Shown piece by piece: positions 25,507 to 34,584 of a stretch of 64,000 nucleotides of DNA. The translations under genes were made by a program, and so were the position numbers. Under the pieces are notes generated by a model. The model saw nothing but the letters and a program-made list of their open reading frames with translations, had not been told where the DNA came from and ran no database searches. Location: the NCBI RefSeq assembly GCF_019218755.1, contig NZ_JAHUWZ010000002.1:682001-746000 (forward strand). The letters run 5' to 3'. The number at the start of each line of letters is the position of its first letter. Position 1 is the first letter of the stretch. Source of the stretch: Acidovorax sp. sif1233 (lineage in GTDB: Bacteria; Pseudomonadota; Gammaproteobacteria; Burkholderiales; Burkholderiaceae_C).

Positions 25507-28104
25507 ATGACAAAAAAACTCCGAGCTTACACGATAATTCCTCCGGAACTTTATGTACCGCGAGAGGCAGATCGCCAAGTTAGCGCCATTCTTGAGGACC
25601 TGGGCCGGCCCGGCTACGTACTTGTCGCGCGGCAAATGGGGAAAACAAACCTCATACTGCACGCAAGAAAAACCCTCTCCAAAAAGGGGGATCTCTTCGC
25701 CTACCTCGATGCTTCAAACCGCATCCCAGACGCGCGTAGTTTTTTTCGAAACATAATCGACGTGTGCTGTGAAAACCCAATATTTGATGGATCACGCGTT
25801 GCACAGGAAATTCGTGAGCATCGACGTGACAGCGATCTCCTGCCTCACAAAGAGCACGAGTACGAATTGGCAATCATCTGCAAGAGTATTGAAGGTCGGC
25901 TAATAATATGCCTTGATGAAATCGATGCACTAGTTGGAGTCGATTATTCTGATCAAATTTTCTCCTTCATTCGTAGTACCTATTTTTCTGGCAGATCCAA
26001 CTACGAAGCCTTTTACAGGCTGGGGTACCTTCTGTCGGGAGTTGCCGAGCCAAGCGATATTATAAAAAACAAAGACGTATCTCCGTTCAATATCGGAGCA
26101 AAAATTTATCTAGAAGATTTTAGCCGTCAAGAACTGGGCGAATTCATAGAAAAAGCCAAGTTGAAGCTGCCCTCAATTGTGATTGAGCGCCTCTACGAGT
26201 GGACCAATGGGCATCCGCGCATGACTTGGGATGTTGCCTCCGCACTGGAGGATGGAATTATTAGCGGAATCATTCCAGATCGCCATTATGTAGATTCAAT
26301 AATCCAAAAATTGTACTTTGGTGATTTGGATTTTCCACCTGTTGACCAAGTAAAAAAACTTGTCGTTGAGAGCAAGGAAATTCGCGATGCACTAATGTCT
26401 ATTCACTATGACCGCGGCTCGTCAGTAAACGAGGCAATTCGTGCGCGCCTCTATCTTGCTGGAATTAGTCGAATGGACCACAAACAGAATATGGTGGAAT
26501 TCAAGAACAAAATATTTGAGGAAGCACTGTCCGAAAAATATATATTGAATGTGTCGCCAGATGAGACGAAGCAGACTATTGAGACTGCACTTCACCTCTT
26601 CTCTACTGCGGAATACCAACGCGCGCTCTTTACCCTTGAATCTATAGGGGAGAATAGCAAGAATGCAGAAGTTATTTGGCTGACGCAATACTGGACAGCA
26701 AGGTCGCAGTATTCACTAGGCCAGTATGAGGAAGCAATTGCGAGTTTAACTGATGCCTCGCCAAGATCCGATAAAGAAACCCTGCAAAAACAATCGCTTA
26801 TTGGCAAAGCCAATTTACAATCCGGGAATTATCTACATGCACTGGAAATACTGAAATATTGCGCAGAAGCAACCATCGAATGGATGCCCGGATTTGAGCA
26901 TAAACTGGAGTCAATCGTAGATTATTCGCGGGCAGCCTTGGAAAGCGGCCGCGCCGATTACAAATTGGTGGAGGAATATTGCAAGGCAGTCGTTGCACAG
27001 GAGGGGGTCTTGCTTAACGGCAAATGCATTTATCGATCCGCCACCAACGTTCTGGTAGATGCTTATATCTGCCTTGCAAAAGCAGCACGCGAGAACGGAA
27101 ACACGGACCATGGCCGGAAATTTCTGGAGTCGGCAGATAGATATGCCGTAGGCGCGACAAAAATTCGAATATCCCTTCTTCAGTTTGATCTGAACCGGAA
27201 TCCCATTCATAAGCGGATTTTACTTGAAGGATGCGTGCAGGCACTGCGAGACGTAAAGCGATTCTCATCTTTCTCTTCTGAAGACTCAAACACTATCGAA
27301 GTTCCCCAGTTGGTTCAATTGCTGGTGGCGTTGGACAAGCTGGACTTGGGATCACACTTCAGAACTGTCGTTTCCCATTTAATTAAATGCACAAGCGAGA
27401 ATGAGTTTGAAGATGTTTGTGTACAAGTGTGCGGTTTAGCAATTCAAGGCGGCAATCGTTATATTTCTGTGCGTTTTCTTGAGGGAATTATTTCAGATCC
27501 CGGGAGTGAAGGTCTTGACTCTCTAAATGACACTATTGGACTATTGTTAAGCATCGAACGAAGTAAAGTTTTGACCTATGGACCCCGATTTGTAGGGCTT
27601 TTTGAAAATGGTCGATCCCAAGTTGGGCATCACAATCTTCATGCACTTATCGAAGTTTTTATTGAAGCGCTTAAGGCGAGAGATATTGAACTAGTTGAGC
27701 GATCAAAAGATATTATTTCGAAAAAAATCGCCGACGAAGATGCACTTACCGGTATAGACTCCGCATCGCTCGCACTTATTCGCGATATTGTTGTTGTTTT
27801 ACAGAGCTTGCAGCTGCAGGATTCTACCGCGACGCCTCGTGCTAGGGCACTTATTACTAGACTTAATCGCGCCCACTCACCTACGCTTCCGTTCTTTCCG
27901 GCGGACTACTTCTCGGCCCTAGGAGCTCAGATACATAGCCTTTTGATTAATTCTGGCGTACCGATGGGACGAAAAGAAGGGAGAAAAATTGGGCGAAACC
28001 AACTGGTATTGGTTCGTTATAAGACTGGCTTGAAGAAAGGAAAGCACAAAAAATTCGCAGGTGATATAGAGATGGGCTTGTGCGACATTGTTGAGATTCT
28101 CTGA
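25507..28104 (+). CDS. AAA ATPase with TPR-like repeats, partner of the lipase/NTPase
   Basis: This is an 865-residue protein. The N-terminal AAA-like ATPase domain (about 10-300; most like the AAA_35 type) has VARQMGKTNL as Walker A and LIICLDEID (132-140) as Walker B. A long helical region follows with TPR-like units (for example WTARSQYSLGQYEEAI and KANLQSGNYLHALEIL), and the C-terminus is basic and lysine-rich. It contains no nuclease, TIR or protease motif that I can see, so it may sense or assemble rather than attack. It begins five bases after the hydrolase/NTPase gene, and both share AT-rich codon use, indicating one transferred operon. It resembles STAND-type defence ATPases in layout; function is unproven. 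Confidence 0.78.
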   Translation: MTKKLRAYTIIPPELYVPREADRQVSAILEDLGRPGYVLVARQMGKTNLILHARKTLSKKGDLFAYLDASNRIPDARSFFRNIIDVCCENPIFDGSRVAQEIREHRRDSDLLPHKEHEYELAIICKSIEGRLIICLDEIDALVGVDYSDQIFSFIRSTYFSGRSNYEAFYRLGYLLSGVAEPSDIIKNKDVSPFNIGAKIYLEDFSRQELGEFIEKAKLKLPSIVIERLYEWTNGHPRMTWDVASALEDGIISGIIPDRHYVDSIIQKLYFGDLDFPPVDQVKKLVVESKEIRDALMSIHYDRGSSVNEAIRARLYLAGISRMDHKQNMVEFKNKIFEEALSEKYILNVSPDETKQTIETALHLFSTAEYQRALFTLESIGENSKNAEVIWLTQYWTARSQYSLGQYEEAIASLTDASPRSDKETLQKQSLIGKANLQSGNYLHALEILKYCAEATIEWMPGFEHKLESIVDYSRAALESGRADYKLVEEYCKAVVAQEGVLLNGKCIYRSATNVLVDAYICLAKAARENGNTDHGRKFLESADRYAVGATKIRISLLQFDLNRNPIHKRILLEGCVQALRDVKRFSSFSSEDSNTIEVPQLVQLLVALDKLDLGSHFRTVVSHLIKCTSENEFEDVCVQVCGLAIQGGNRYISVRFLEGIISDPGSEGLDSLNDTIGLLLSIERSKVLTYGPRFVGLFENGRSQVGHHNLHALIEVFIEALKARDIELVERSKDIISKKIADEDALTGIDSASLALIRDIVVVLQSLQLQDSTATPRARALITRLNRAHSPTLPFFPADYFSALGAQIHSLLINSGVPMGRKEGRKIGRNQLVLVRYKTGLKKGKHKKFAGDIEMGLCDIVEIL

Positions 28105-28172
28105 CCGAAAATTGCCGTCAAAAACGACATGAGAGCCTGATGCCTAGTAAGCTTGGCTGACCACCTTCCCTC

Positions 28173-29240
28173 CTACGGCAAATTCTCCCGAAATATCACC
28201 TGACTCCGCGTCGTCTCCACCCCACTCGTCGGCTCCCGCCCATCCCGCAAGTTGGCAAAAATCCGCACGCAGTTCATCACCGCGCCCTGCGGGTTCTGCG
28301 TGATCACCGCATCCATCGTCCCGTCAATCAGCAGCGCCCGCGTATCCGGCGTGAGGCCATGGCCGATGAACACGATCTTGCAGTCCGCCCCCGCCTCTTT
28401 CAGCGCCCGGCCAATGCCTTCGGCCCCGCCGCCGATGTTGTAGATGCCTGCCAAGTCGTCATGCTGCTCCAGCAGCGCGCGGGCCTGGCGGTAGTTGCGT
28501 TCGGCGTCGTCCTGGCCTTCGCGCACGCCCACCACCTGCACCAGGGGGAACTGCTCTTCAAACAGGTGCAAAAAACCCGCCTCGCGCTCCTCGTGGGCGC
28601 GGTAGCGCAGTGATCCAACAATCATCGCCACATGCGCCTTGCGGCTGTGGGCCAGGGGGCCCATGAAGCGGGCGATGAGGTAGGCGGCGGTGCGGCCTGC
28701 GGCGCGGTTGTCCAGGCCCACGTAGGCCACGCGGCGCGAGTTGGATAAATCCGAGATCAGCGTGACGGTGGGCACGCCCTGCTCTGCCAGCTGGGCCACA
28801 GCCTCGCGCACCACGGGGTGCTCCAGCGCCATGAAGGCGATGCCGTCGCAGCGCTTGCCGTAGTGCAGCAGCGCTTTGGCCAAGGCGTCGGGGTTAAAGC
28901 TTTCGATATACGCCGCCTGGCAGCGCACGTTGAACGGTGCCCAGTGGTCTTGGGCGTAGCCGATCACGTCGCCCAGCATTTGCAGAAAGCGGTTGCTGCC
29001 CTCGGGGATCAGCACCATCAGGCGCAGGGGTTGGGGCTGCAGCGCCGCGTGCAGCTCGGCCTGCGGCAGGTAGCCCAGGGTGGCTGCGGCCTGCAGCACA
29101 CGCTGCGCGGTGGCGTTGCGCACGCCCGAGCGCTGGTTCAGCACCCTATCGACCGTGGCGGTGGAGACGCCGGACAGTTGGGCGATGTCGGGGATGCGCG
29201 GGCTGCGGGGACTGCTGGGGTTGGACGGGGTTTGGGCCAT
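28173..29240 (-). CDS. LacI-family transcriptional regulator
   Basis: This is a 355-residue LacI-type regulator. The DNA-binding N-terminus contains IPDIAQLSGVSTATVDRVLN and the hinge region. A periplasmic-binding-like sugar sensor follows, including the segments YVGLDNRAAGRTAAYL and GIYNIGGGAEGIGRAL. The ATG at 29240 is preferred over an in-frame TTG at 29255. It is divergent from the ABC transporter/RuBisCO-like operon, which it most likely represses until its ligand is present. Repeated CTGATGG-type sequences in the intergenic region are candidate operators. Confidence 0.88.
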   Translation of the reverse strand: MAQTPSNPSSPRSPRIPDIAQLSGVSTATVDRVLNQRSGVRNATAQRVLQAAATLGYLPQAELHAALQPQPLRLMVLIPEGSNRFLQMLGDVIGYAQDHWAPFNVRCQAAYIESFNPDALAKALLHYGKRCDGIAFMALEHPVVREAVAQLAEQGVPTVTLISDLSNSRRVAYVGLDNRAAGRTAAYLIARFMGPLAHSRKAHVAMIVGSLRYRAHEEREAGFLHLFEEQFPLVQVVGVREGQDDAERNYRQARALLEQHDDLAGIYNIGGGAEGIGRALKEAGADCKIVFIGHGLTPDTRALLIDGTMDAVITQNPQGAVMNCVRIFANLRDGREPTSGVETTRSQVIFRENLP

Positions 29241-29256
29241 GTGCGATTCAATCAAA

Positions 29257-29343
29257 AACCATCATCCAGATTGCTGGTATCTGATGGATTCTGCGGATAG
29301 TATCGCTGGGCGTTCGGTGCTGAAAGGCATCAGAAACCATCAG
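29257..29343. promoter_or_regulatory. Repeated CTGATGG-type sites (candidate LacI-family operators)
   Basis: Three related sequences lie between the regulator and the transporter operon: AACCATCATCCAG (29257-29269), CTGATGGATTCTG (29281-29293) and CATCAGAAACCATCAG (29328-29343, whose complement reads CTGATGGTTTCTGATG). Their spacing would place them over both divergent promoters. Confidence 0.5.
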
Positions 29344-29404
29344 TAAAAACCCTAGGTTGCGACGGTTGGCACCCTGCCAGACCGATCACGCAGGAGACAA
29401 AGAC

Positions 29405-29485
29405 ATGCCTGGTATTTCCGCTCACGCTCGCCTGCGCCCACAGGGCAAGCCGCCAGTTTTTGGCCGCCGCGCCAGCACTCGCTGA
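29405..29485 (+). CDS. 26-codon leader-like small ORF
   Basis: A short reading frame of 26 codons has a strong ribosome-binding site (AGGAGA at 29391-29396) and ends 24 bases before the first permease gene. The encoded peptide is basic (six Arg, one Lys) and has no known motif. It could be a leader peptide coupling translation to transporter expression, or a decayed start region. Coding status rests only on the ribosome-binding site and spacing. Confidence 0.4.
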   Translation: MPGISAHARLRPQGKPPVFGRRASTR

Positions 29486-29509
29486 TTGACGCGCACCGCT
29501 GCCCTACCC

Positions 29510-30193
29510 ATGACGTACGAGTTCGACTTTGCCAGCGTGCTGGCCAACTGGCCCCAGTTTCTGGAAGGGGCGTGGATCACCATCCTGCTGTCCTTCCCGG
29601 CCACGGTGATCGGTTTTGTGGGCGGCACGCTGCTGGCCATTGGCCGGCGCAGCGACCGGCGCTGGCTGGTGCGGGCCTGCGGTGCGTATGTGGAGGTGCT
29701 GCGCAACACGCCGCTGCTGGTGCAGGTGTTTCTGGTGTTCTTTGGCCTGGCCAGCCTGGGCTTCAAGGTGTCGGCGTTTGCAGCGGCGCTGCTGACGCTG
29801 GTGATCAACGTGGCGGCCTACACCTGCGAAATCATGCGGGCGGGCATGGATTCGATCCACAAGGGCCAGATCGAGGCGGCCGAGTGCCTGGGCCTCACGC
29901 GCCGGCAGGTGTACTGGCACGTGGTGCTGCGCCCGGCGATGGAGAAGGTGTACCCCGCGCTCACCAGCCAGTTCGTGCTGCTGATGCTGGCGTCGTCCAT
30001 CACCTCGCAGATCTCGGTGGAAGAACTCACGGCCGTGGCGGCACGGGTGCAGTCCGAGACCTTCCGCCCGTTCGAGGCTTACATCCTGGTGGCGGTGGCG
30101 TACCTGGCGCTGTCACTGCTGATGCGGCTGGGGCTGTGGGTGTTCGGGCAGATCGTGTTCACGCGCCAACGCAAATTGGGGAGCGCTAAATGA
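29510..30193 (+). CDS. Polar amino acid-type ABC transporter permease 1
   Basis: This is a 227-residue inner-membrane permease of the HisM/GlnP family. Five hydrophobic helices are visible. The EAA loop (EAAECLGLTRRQVYWHVVLRPAM) that contacts the ATPase is near residues 123-146, and RNTPLLVQVFLVFFGL is the family N-terminal signature. It is the first transporter gene of the operon and overlaps the second permease by ATGA. The substrate is not determinable from the permease. Confidence 0.9.
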   Translation: MTYEFDFASVLANWPQFLEGAWITILLSFPATVIGFVGGTLLAIGRRSDRRWLVRACGAYVEVLRNTPLLVQVFLVFFGLASLGFKVSAFAAALLTLVINVAAYTCEIMRAGMDSIHKGQIEAAECLGLTRRQVYWHVVLRPAMEKVYPALTSQFVLLMLASSITSQISVEELTAVAARVQSETFRPFEAYILVAVAYLALSLLMRLGLWVFGQIVFTRQRKLGSAK

Positions 30194-30876
30194 TTGACGG
30201 TGGATTGAATTCGTACCACCTGCAGTACCTGCTGTGGGGCGCGCTGTGGACCGTCGGCCTGTCGCTGATTGCGTTTGTGGGCGGCGGCGTGGCCGGGGGC
30301 GTGATTGCGCTGTGCCGTGTCAGCCCGATCAAGGCGGTGCGCTGGGCGACCATTGCGTGGATTCAGATCATCCAGGGCACTCCGCTGCTGGTGGTGCTGT
30401 TCCTGTGCTATTTCGGCCTGTCCATTGCGGGCTTGGAGCTGCCCGCCATCGTGGCGGCCAGCATTGCGATGATTGTTTACGTCAGCGCGTACCTGGGCGA
30501 GATCTGGCGCGGGTGCATCGAGTCGGTGCCGCGCACGCAGTGGGAGGCGGCCGAGTGCCTGGCCCTGTCGCGCACCCAGCGCATGCGGCTGGTGGTGCTG
30601 CCGCAGGCAGTGCGCATTGCCACGCCGCCCACGGTGGGCTTCATGGTGCAGATCGTGAAGAACACTTCGCTGGCGTCCATCGTGGGGTTCATCGAGCTGG
30701 TGCGTGCCGGGCAGCTCATCAACAACTCGATCTTTCAGCCCTTCACCGTGTACCTGTTGATCGCCATCGTCTACTTTGCGATGTGCTACCCGCTGTCGGT
30801 CTGGAGCCGCAAGCTGGAGCAGCGCCAGCAGTTTAGAAACCGTGGCCCAGCCACTGTGCCTGTGACCACCGCATGA
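30190..30876 (+). CDS. Polar amino acid-type ABC transporter permease 2
   Basis: This is a 228-residue permease forming a heterodimer with the preceding gene product. It carries QGTPLLVVLFLCYFGL and the EAA loop WEAAECLALSRTQRMRLVVLPQ. It overlaps both neighbours by four bases (ATGA on each side), a hallmark of coupled translation. Membrane helices alternate regularly through the sequence. Confidence 0.9.
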   Translation: MIDGGLNSYHLQYLLWGALWTVGLSLIAFVGGGVAGGVIALCRVSPIKAVRWATIAWIQIIQGTPLLVVLFLCYFGLSIAGLELPAIVAASIAMIVYVSAYLGEIWRGCIESVPRTQWEAAECLALSRTQRMRLVVLPQAVRIATPPTVGFMVQIVKNTSLASIVGFIELVRAGQLINNSIFQPFTVYLLIAIVYFAMCYPLSVWSRKLEQRQQFRNRGPATVPVTTA

Positions 30877-31718
30877 AACGAGACGACACCATGAATCTGG
30901 CCCAAGACGCTGCCATGCAAGCTTCTGCGCAAGCGGATCTGTCTGCACAACCACCGCTTCAACAACAGCCACAACCTCAGTCACAGTCACAAAAGCCCGT
31001 GGTGGAACTGAAAGACGTCCACAAAAGCTTTGGCAGCAACCAGGTGCTCAAGGGCGTGTCGTTTGCCATTCCCCGGGGCCAGGTGGTGGCCATCATCGGC
31101 AAGAGCGGCTCGGGCAAGAGCACGGCGCTGCGCTGCATCGACCGGCTGGAGATCATCGACAGCGGCACCATCAACGTCTGCGGCCACGCGGTGCACGACC
31201 CGGTCATCGACCTGCGCCAGTTGCGCCAGGACGTGGGCATCGTTTTCCAGAGCTACAACCTGTTTCCGCACCTGACGGTGGAGCAGAACATCACCCTGGC
31301 CCCCAAGGCCGTGAAGAACATGCCCACGGCCAAGGCGCGCGAGATTGCCGCCCGCACGCTGCAGCAGGTGGGCCTGGCGGACAAGGCGCAGGCCTACCCC
31401 GAGCAACTGTCCGGCGGGCAGCAGCAGCGCGTGGCCATTGCCCGGTCGCTGGCGATGGAGCCGCAGGTGATGCTGTTCGACGAAGTGACCTCTGCCCTCG
31501 ACCCGCAACTCACCGGCGAGGTGCTGCGCGTGATCGAAGCCCTGGCCCAGGGCGGCATGACCATGGTGCTGGTCACCCACGAGATGGAGTTTGCCGCCCG
31601 CGTGGCCGACACCATCATCTACATGCATGAGGGCAAGGTCTGGGAGACGGGCCCGGGCGCGATGCTCAAGAACCCGCAGACCGCCGAGCTGCGCGACTTT
31701 CTTTCTCACGGGCTTTGA
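30873..31718 (+). CDS. Polar amino acid-type ABC transporter ATPase (GlnQ-like)
   Basis: This is a 281-residue nucleotide-binding subunit with Walker A GKSGSGKST, signature LSGGQQQRVAIARSLA, Walker B VMLFDEVTSALD and the H-loop VLVTHEM. The core is typical of GlnQ/HisP. An unusual Gln-rich N-terminal extension of about 38 residues (QQQPQPQSQSQ) precedes the ABC domain; an internal ATG at 30891 would shorten it slightly. The gene overlaps the second permease by four bases. Confidence 0.92.
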   Translation: MKRDDTMNLAQDAAMQASAQADLSAQPPLQQQPQPQSQSQKPVVELKDVHKSFGSNQVLKGVSFAIPRGQVVAIIGKSGSGKSTALRCIDRLEIIDSGTINVCGHAVHDPVIDLRQLRQDVGIVFQSYNLFPHLTVEQNITLAPKAVKNMPTAKAREIAARTLQQVGLADKAQAYPEQLSGGQQQRVAIARSLAMEPQVMLFDEVTSALDPQLTGEVLRVIEALAQGGMTMVLVTHEMEFAARVADTIIYMHEGKVWETGPGAMLKNPQTAELRDFLSHGL

Positions 31719-31774
31719 GTTTCAGGCCTGCCTTTTTCGATTCCCTATTCAGAAACCACCAGGAGACAACCACC

Positions 31775-32569
31775 ATGACCGCTTCCCTCCTCTTCCGCCG
31801 CACCTTGCTGGCTGTGGGCGCCGCCGCTCTGTGCGTGCCCGCCATGGCCGAGCTGGCCGACATCAAAACCGCCGGCAAGCTGCGCGTGGGCATCGACTTT
31901 GGCGCGCCGTTCTATGGCTACGTAGACGACAAGATGAAGCCCGTGGGCTCGGACGTGGAAGCGGCCGAGCTGCTGGCCAAGGACCTGGGCCTGACGCTGG
32001 AGATCGTGAACACCACCAACTCGGCGCGCATCCCCAACCTGCTGTCGAACAAGGTGGACCTGATCATCTCGTCGCTGTCGATCACGCCCGAGCGCCAGAA
32101 GGCGGTGGACTTCTCCATCCCGTACGGCGCCATCCAGGCGGCCGTGGGTGCGCCCAAGGGCCTCAAGCTCACCAGCATCGAAGACCTCGCAGGCAAGACC
32201 GTGGCCGTGACGCGCGGTGGCCCGCAGGACAAGATCGTGACCGAGCGCGCGCCGCAGGCCAAGGTGGTGCGGTTTGATGACGAGTCCGCATCCATCACCG
32301 CTGCCGCCACCGGCCAGGCCGACATCGTGGCCATCACGCCGCCCATCATCGCGGCCATCGCCAAGAAGAACCCCTCGCGCGACTTCGAGACCAAGTTCAT
32401 CCTGCAGTCGTACCAGCTGGGTGTGGCCATGCGCAAAGGCCAGCCCGAGCTGATGGCCGCCGTCAACGGCTGGATCAAGACCAACCTGGCCAACGGCAAG
32501 CTCAACGACATCCACGTGAAGTACGCGGGTGTGCCGATCCCCAAAGAAATCATCGACGGCGCCAAGTAA
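31775..32569 (+). CDS. Periplasmic substrate-binding protein (polar amino acid ABC type)
   Basis: This is a 264-residue periplasmic binding protein of the SBP_bac_3 family. The signal peptide ends at AMA-E (about residue 24). The mature part begins LADIKTAGKLRVGIDFGAP, the family signature, and RVGIDFGAP includes the ligand-contact strand. AGGAGA lies 12 bases upstream of the ATG at 31775. Together with the two permeases and ATPase it makes a complete importer. Given the downstream acid-sugar enzymes, the ligand may be a small hydroxy acid rather than an amino acid; this is inference. Confidence 0.9.
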   Translation: MTASLLFRRTLLAVGAAALCVPAMAELADIKTAGKLRVGIDFGAPFYGYVDDKMKPVGSDVEAAELLAKDLGLTLEIVNTTNSARIPNLLSNKVDLIISSLSITPERQKAVDFSIPYGAIQAAVGAPKGLKLTSIEDLAGKTVAVTRGGPQDKIVTERAPQAKVVRFDDESASITAAATGQADIVAITPPIIAAIAKKNPSRDFETKFILQSYQLGVAMRKGQPELMAAVNGWIKTNLANGKLNDIHVKYAGVPIPKEIIDGAK

Positions 32570-32662
32570 GTAAATAAAGCAAGCCTGCAACCGGGGGCGG
32601 CGCCTGACGGGCCCCGCCCGGCTGCGCCCTGCCCTGACGCATCACCACCAAAGGAAATTCTT

Positions 32663-33205
32663 ATGAGCCGTCATTTCGGCGCCATCCGCCAACTTGGCTA
32701 TGTGGTCCACGACATCGAAGCCGCCATGGACTACTGGAGCAAAACCCTGGGCGTGGGCCCTTGGTTCTACAACCCCAAGGTCCCGATCAAGAACTACGTG
32801 TACAAGGGCGAGCGCTACGAGCCGCACAACTCGGTGGCGCTGGCCAACTCGGGCTATGTGCAGGTCGAGCTGATCCAGACACGCAACGATGTGCCGTCGA
32901 TGTACCGCGACTTTCTGCAGGCCGGGCGCACCGGGCTGCAGCACGTGGCCTACTGGACGAGCGACTACGACGCCGACCTGGCGCGGCTGACGGCCCAGGG
33001 TTTCAAGACGGTGATGAGCGGCGAGGTGGGCGAAAAAGGCCGCTTTGTCTACTTCGATACCGAATACCACCCCGGCACGGTGATCGAGCTGTCGGAAGTG
33101 GCGGGCCCCAAGGGCCGCATGTTCGACCTGATCCGTGCGGAGTCGGAAACCTGGGACGGCACGACGGACCCGGTGCGGCCGTTTCCGGATCTCTCCAAGA
33201 TCTGA
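32663..33205 (+). CDS. VOC-superfamily (glyoxalase-like) protein
   Basis: This is a 180-residue protein of the vicinal oxygen chelate fold. Repeated beta-alpha-beta-beta-beta modules are evident: an N-terminal GYVVHDIEAAMDYWSKTLG and a C-terminal GLQHVAYWTSDYDADLARL. Putative metal ligands are His in VVHD, His in LQHVAYW and Glu in VIELSE. VOC enzymes include isomerases, epimerases and lyases. It sits between the transporter and the RuBisCO-like gene, so it probably converts a pathway intermediate. Confidence 0.85.
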   Translation: MSRHFGAIRQLGYVVHDIEAAMDYWSKTLGVGPWFYNPKVPIKNYVYKGERYEPHNSVALANSGYVQVELIQTRNDVPSMYRDFLQAGRTGLQHVAYWTSDYDADLARLTAQGFKTVMSGEVGEKGRFVYFDTEYHPGTVIELSEVAGPKGRMFDLIRAESETWDGTTDPVRPFPDLSKI

Positions 33206-33235
33206 TGAAGGCCTGAAGAAGGTCTGAGTTTCAAG

Positions 33236-33293
33236 CCAAATTAGCCCCTAGCGCTTGTCCCATAAGCGCTAGCAGCTATCAAAACAGTAGTAT
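33236..33293 (+). repeat. Interspersed palindromic repeat, copy E
   Basis: This is a full-length copy. The hairpin TAGCGCTT (33249-33256) / AAGCGCTA (33264-33271) is followed by the degenerate core GCTATCAAAACAGTAGT (33275-33291). It lies immediately upstream of the RuBisCO-like gene and could affect its translation or mRNA stability within the operon. Confidence 0.78.
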
Positions 33294-33303
33294 CACCTTG
33301 ACC

Positions 33304-34581
33304 ATGTCCCCAGACCGCTTTGAAGCCACCTACCTGATCGAGACCCCGCTGGACCCCGCCCATGTGGCCGAAGTGCTGGCGGGCGAACAATCGTGTGGCA
33401 CCTTCACCCGGGTGGAGGGCGAGACCGACGCGTTGCGCGAACGTGCGCGCGCCACGGTCGAGTCCGTCGAGCTGCTGGACGTGGCGCCCGTCCCTTCGCT
33501 GCCCAACGGCTGGATGCAGCGGCGCGGCATGTTTGACACACCGCAGAACTGGCAGCGCGCCCGGCTGCGCGTGAGCTTTCCGTGCGACAACATCGGCCCC
33601 AACCTGCCCACGCTGGCCGCCACGGTGTCGGGCAATCTGTACGACCTGGGCGAAGTCACCGGCCTGCGGCTGGAGTCGATGAAACTGCCGCGCGCCTACC
33701 GCGAACAGTTCGACATGCCTCGCCACGGCATCGCCGGCACCCGCGCGCTGACCGGTGTGCAGGGTCGCCCGCTGATCGGCACCATCATCAAACCCAACGT
33801 GGGTTTGTCGGCCGAAGAAACCGGCGACCTGGCCGGCCGCCTGTGCGCTGCGGGGGTGGACTTCATCAAGGACGACGAGGTCTGCGCCAACCCGGTTCAC
33901 GCGCCGCTGGCCGACCGCGTCAAGGCCGTGATGCGCCGAGTGCGCGCCCACCAGGACAAGACCGGCAAGCTGGTGATGGTGGCCTTCAACATCACCGACG
34001 AGACCGACGCCATGCGCCGCCATGCCGACCTGATCGCCGCCGAAGGCGGAAGCTGCGTGATGGTCAGCCTGAACTGGTGCGGCTACTCGGCGGTGCAAAC
34101 CCTGCGCCGCCACAGCCCGCTGGCGCTGCACGGCCACCGCAATGGCTACGGCGCACTGTCGCGCCACCCGCTGCTGGGCTTTTCGTTCAACGCCTGGCAG
34201 ACGCTGTGGCGCTTGGCGGGCGTGGACCATATGCATGTGCACGGCCTGCAGGGCAAGTTCTCACAGACCGACGAAGAGGTGATCGAGTCGGCCCACGACA
34301 CGCTGGCGCCGCTGTGCGAAGGGCTGGACGACCGCGTGCTGCCCGCATTTTCCAACGGCCAGTGGGCCGGCACCGTGCCCGCCACGTGGGACAGCATCCA
34401 GTCCAACGACCTGCTGTTCATGTCCGGCGGCGGCATCCTGGCGCACCCGGACGGCCCCGCTGCGGGCGTGGCCAGCCTGCAGCAGGCCTGGGACGCGGTG
34501 CAAAAGGGAGAGACCCTGGCCCAGCGCGCCAGCCAGGCCTCCGAGCTGCGCCGTGCAATCGAATTCTTCGGCAAGAAATAA
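33304..34581 (+). CDS. RuBisCO-like protein, probably OiaX/OiaT type (3-oxo-isoapionate-4-phosphate step)
   Basis: This is a 425-residue RuBisCO large-subunit-like protein. Equivalents of catalytic residues are visible: Lys163 in TIIKPNVGLS (RuBisCO Lys175), the metal-binding KDDE at 189-192 (carbamate Lys plus Asp/Glu), HGHR at 276-279, and Lys318 spaced as RuBisCO Lys334. The second Lys of KPKLG is Asn166, typical of type IV members that do not fix CO2. The pairing with a DUF1537 kinase points to 3-oxo-isoapionate-4-phosphate decarboxylase or transcarboxylase/hydrolase. No good ribosome-binding site precedes the ATG at 33304; a palindromic repeat ends just upstream. Confidence 0.8.
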   Translation: MSPDRFEATYLIETPLDPAHVAEVLAGEQSCGTFTRVEGETDALRERARATVESVELLDVAPVPSLPNGWMQRRGMFDTPQNWQRARLRVSFPCDNIGPNLPTLAATVSGNLYDLGEVTGLRLESMKLPRAYREQFDMPRHGIAGTRALTGVQGRPLIGTIIKPNVGLSAEETGDLAGRLCAAGVDFIKDDEVCANPVHAPLADRVKAVMRRVRAHQDKTGKLVMVAFNITDETDAMRRHADLIAAEGGSCVMVSLNWCGYSAVQTLRRHSPLALHGHRNGYGALSRHPLLGFSFNAWQTLWRLAGVDHMHVHGLQGKFSQTDEEVIESAHDTLAPLCEGLDDRVLPAFSNGQWAGTVPATWDSIQSNDLLFMSGGGILAHPDGPAAGVASLQQAWDAVQKGETLAQRASQASELRRAIEFFGKK

Positions 34582-34584
34582 ACG

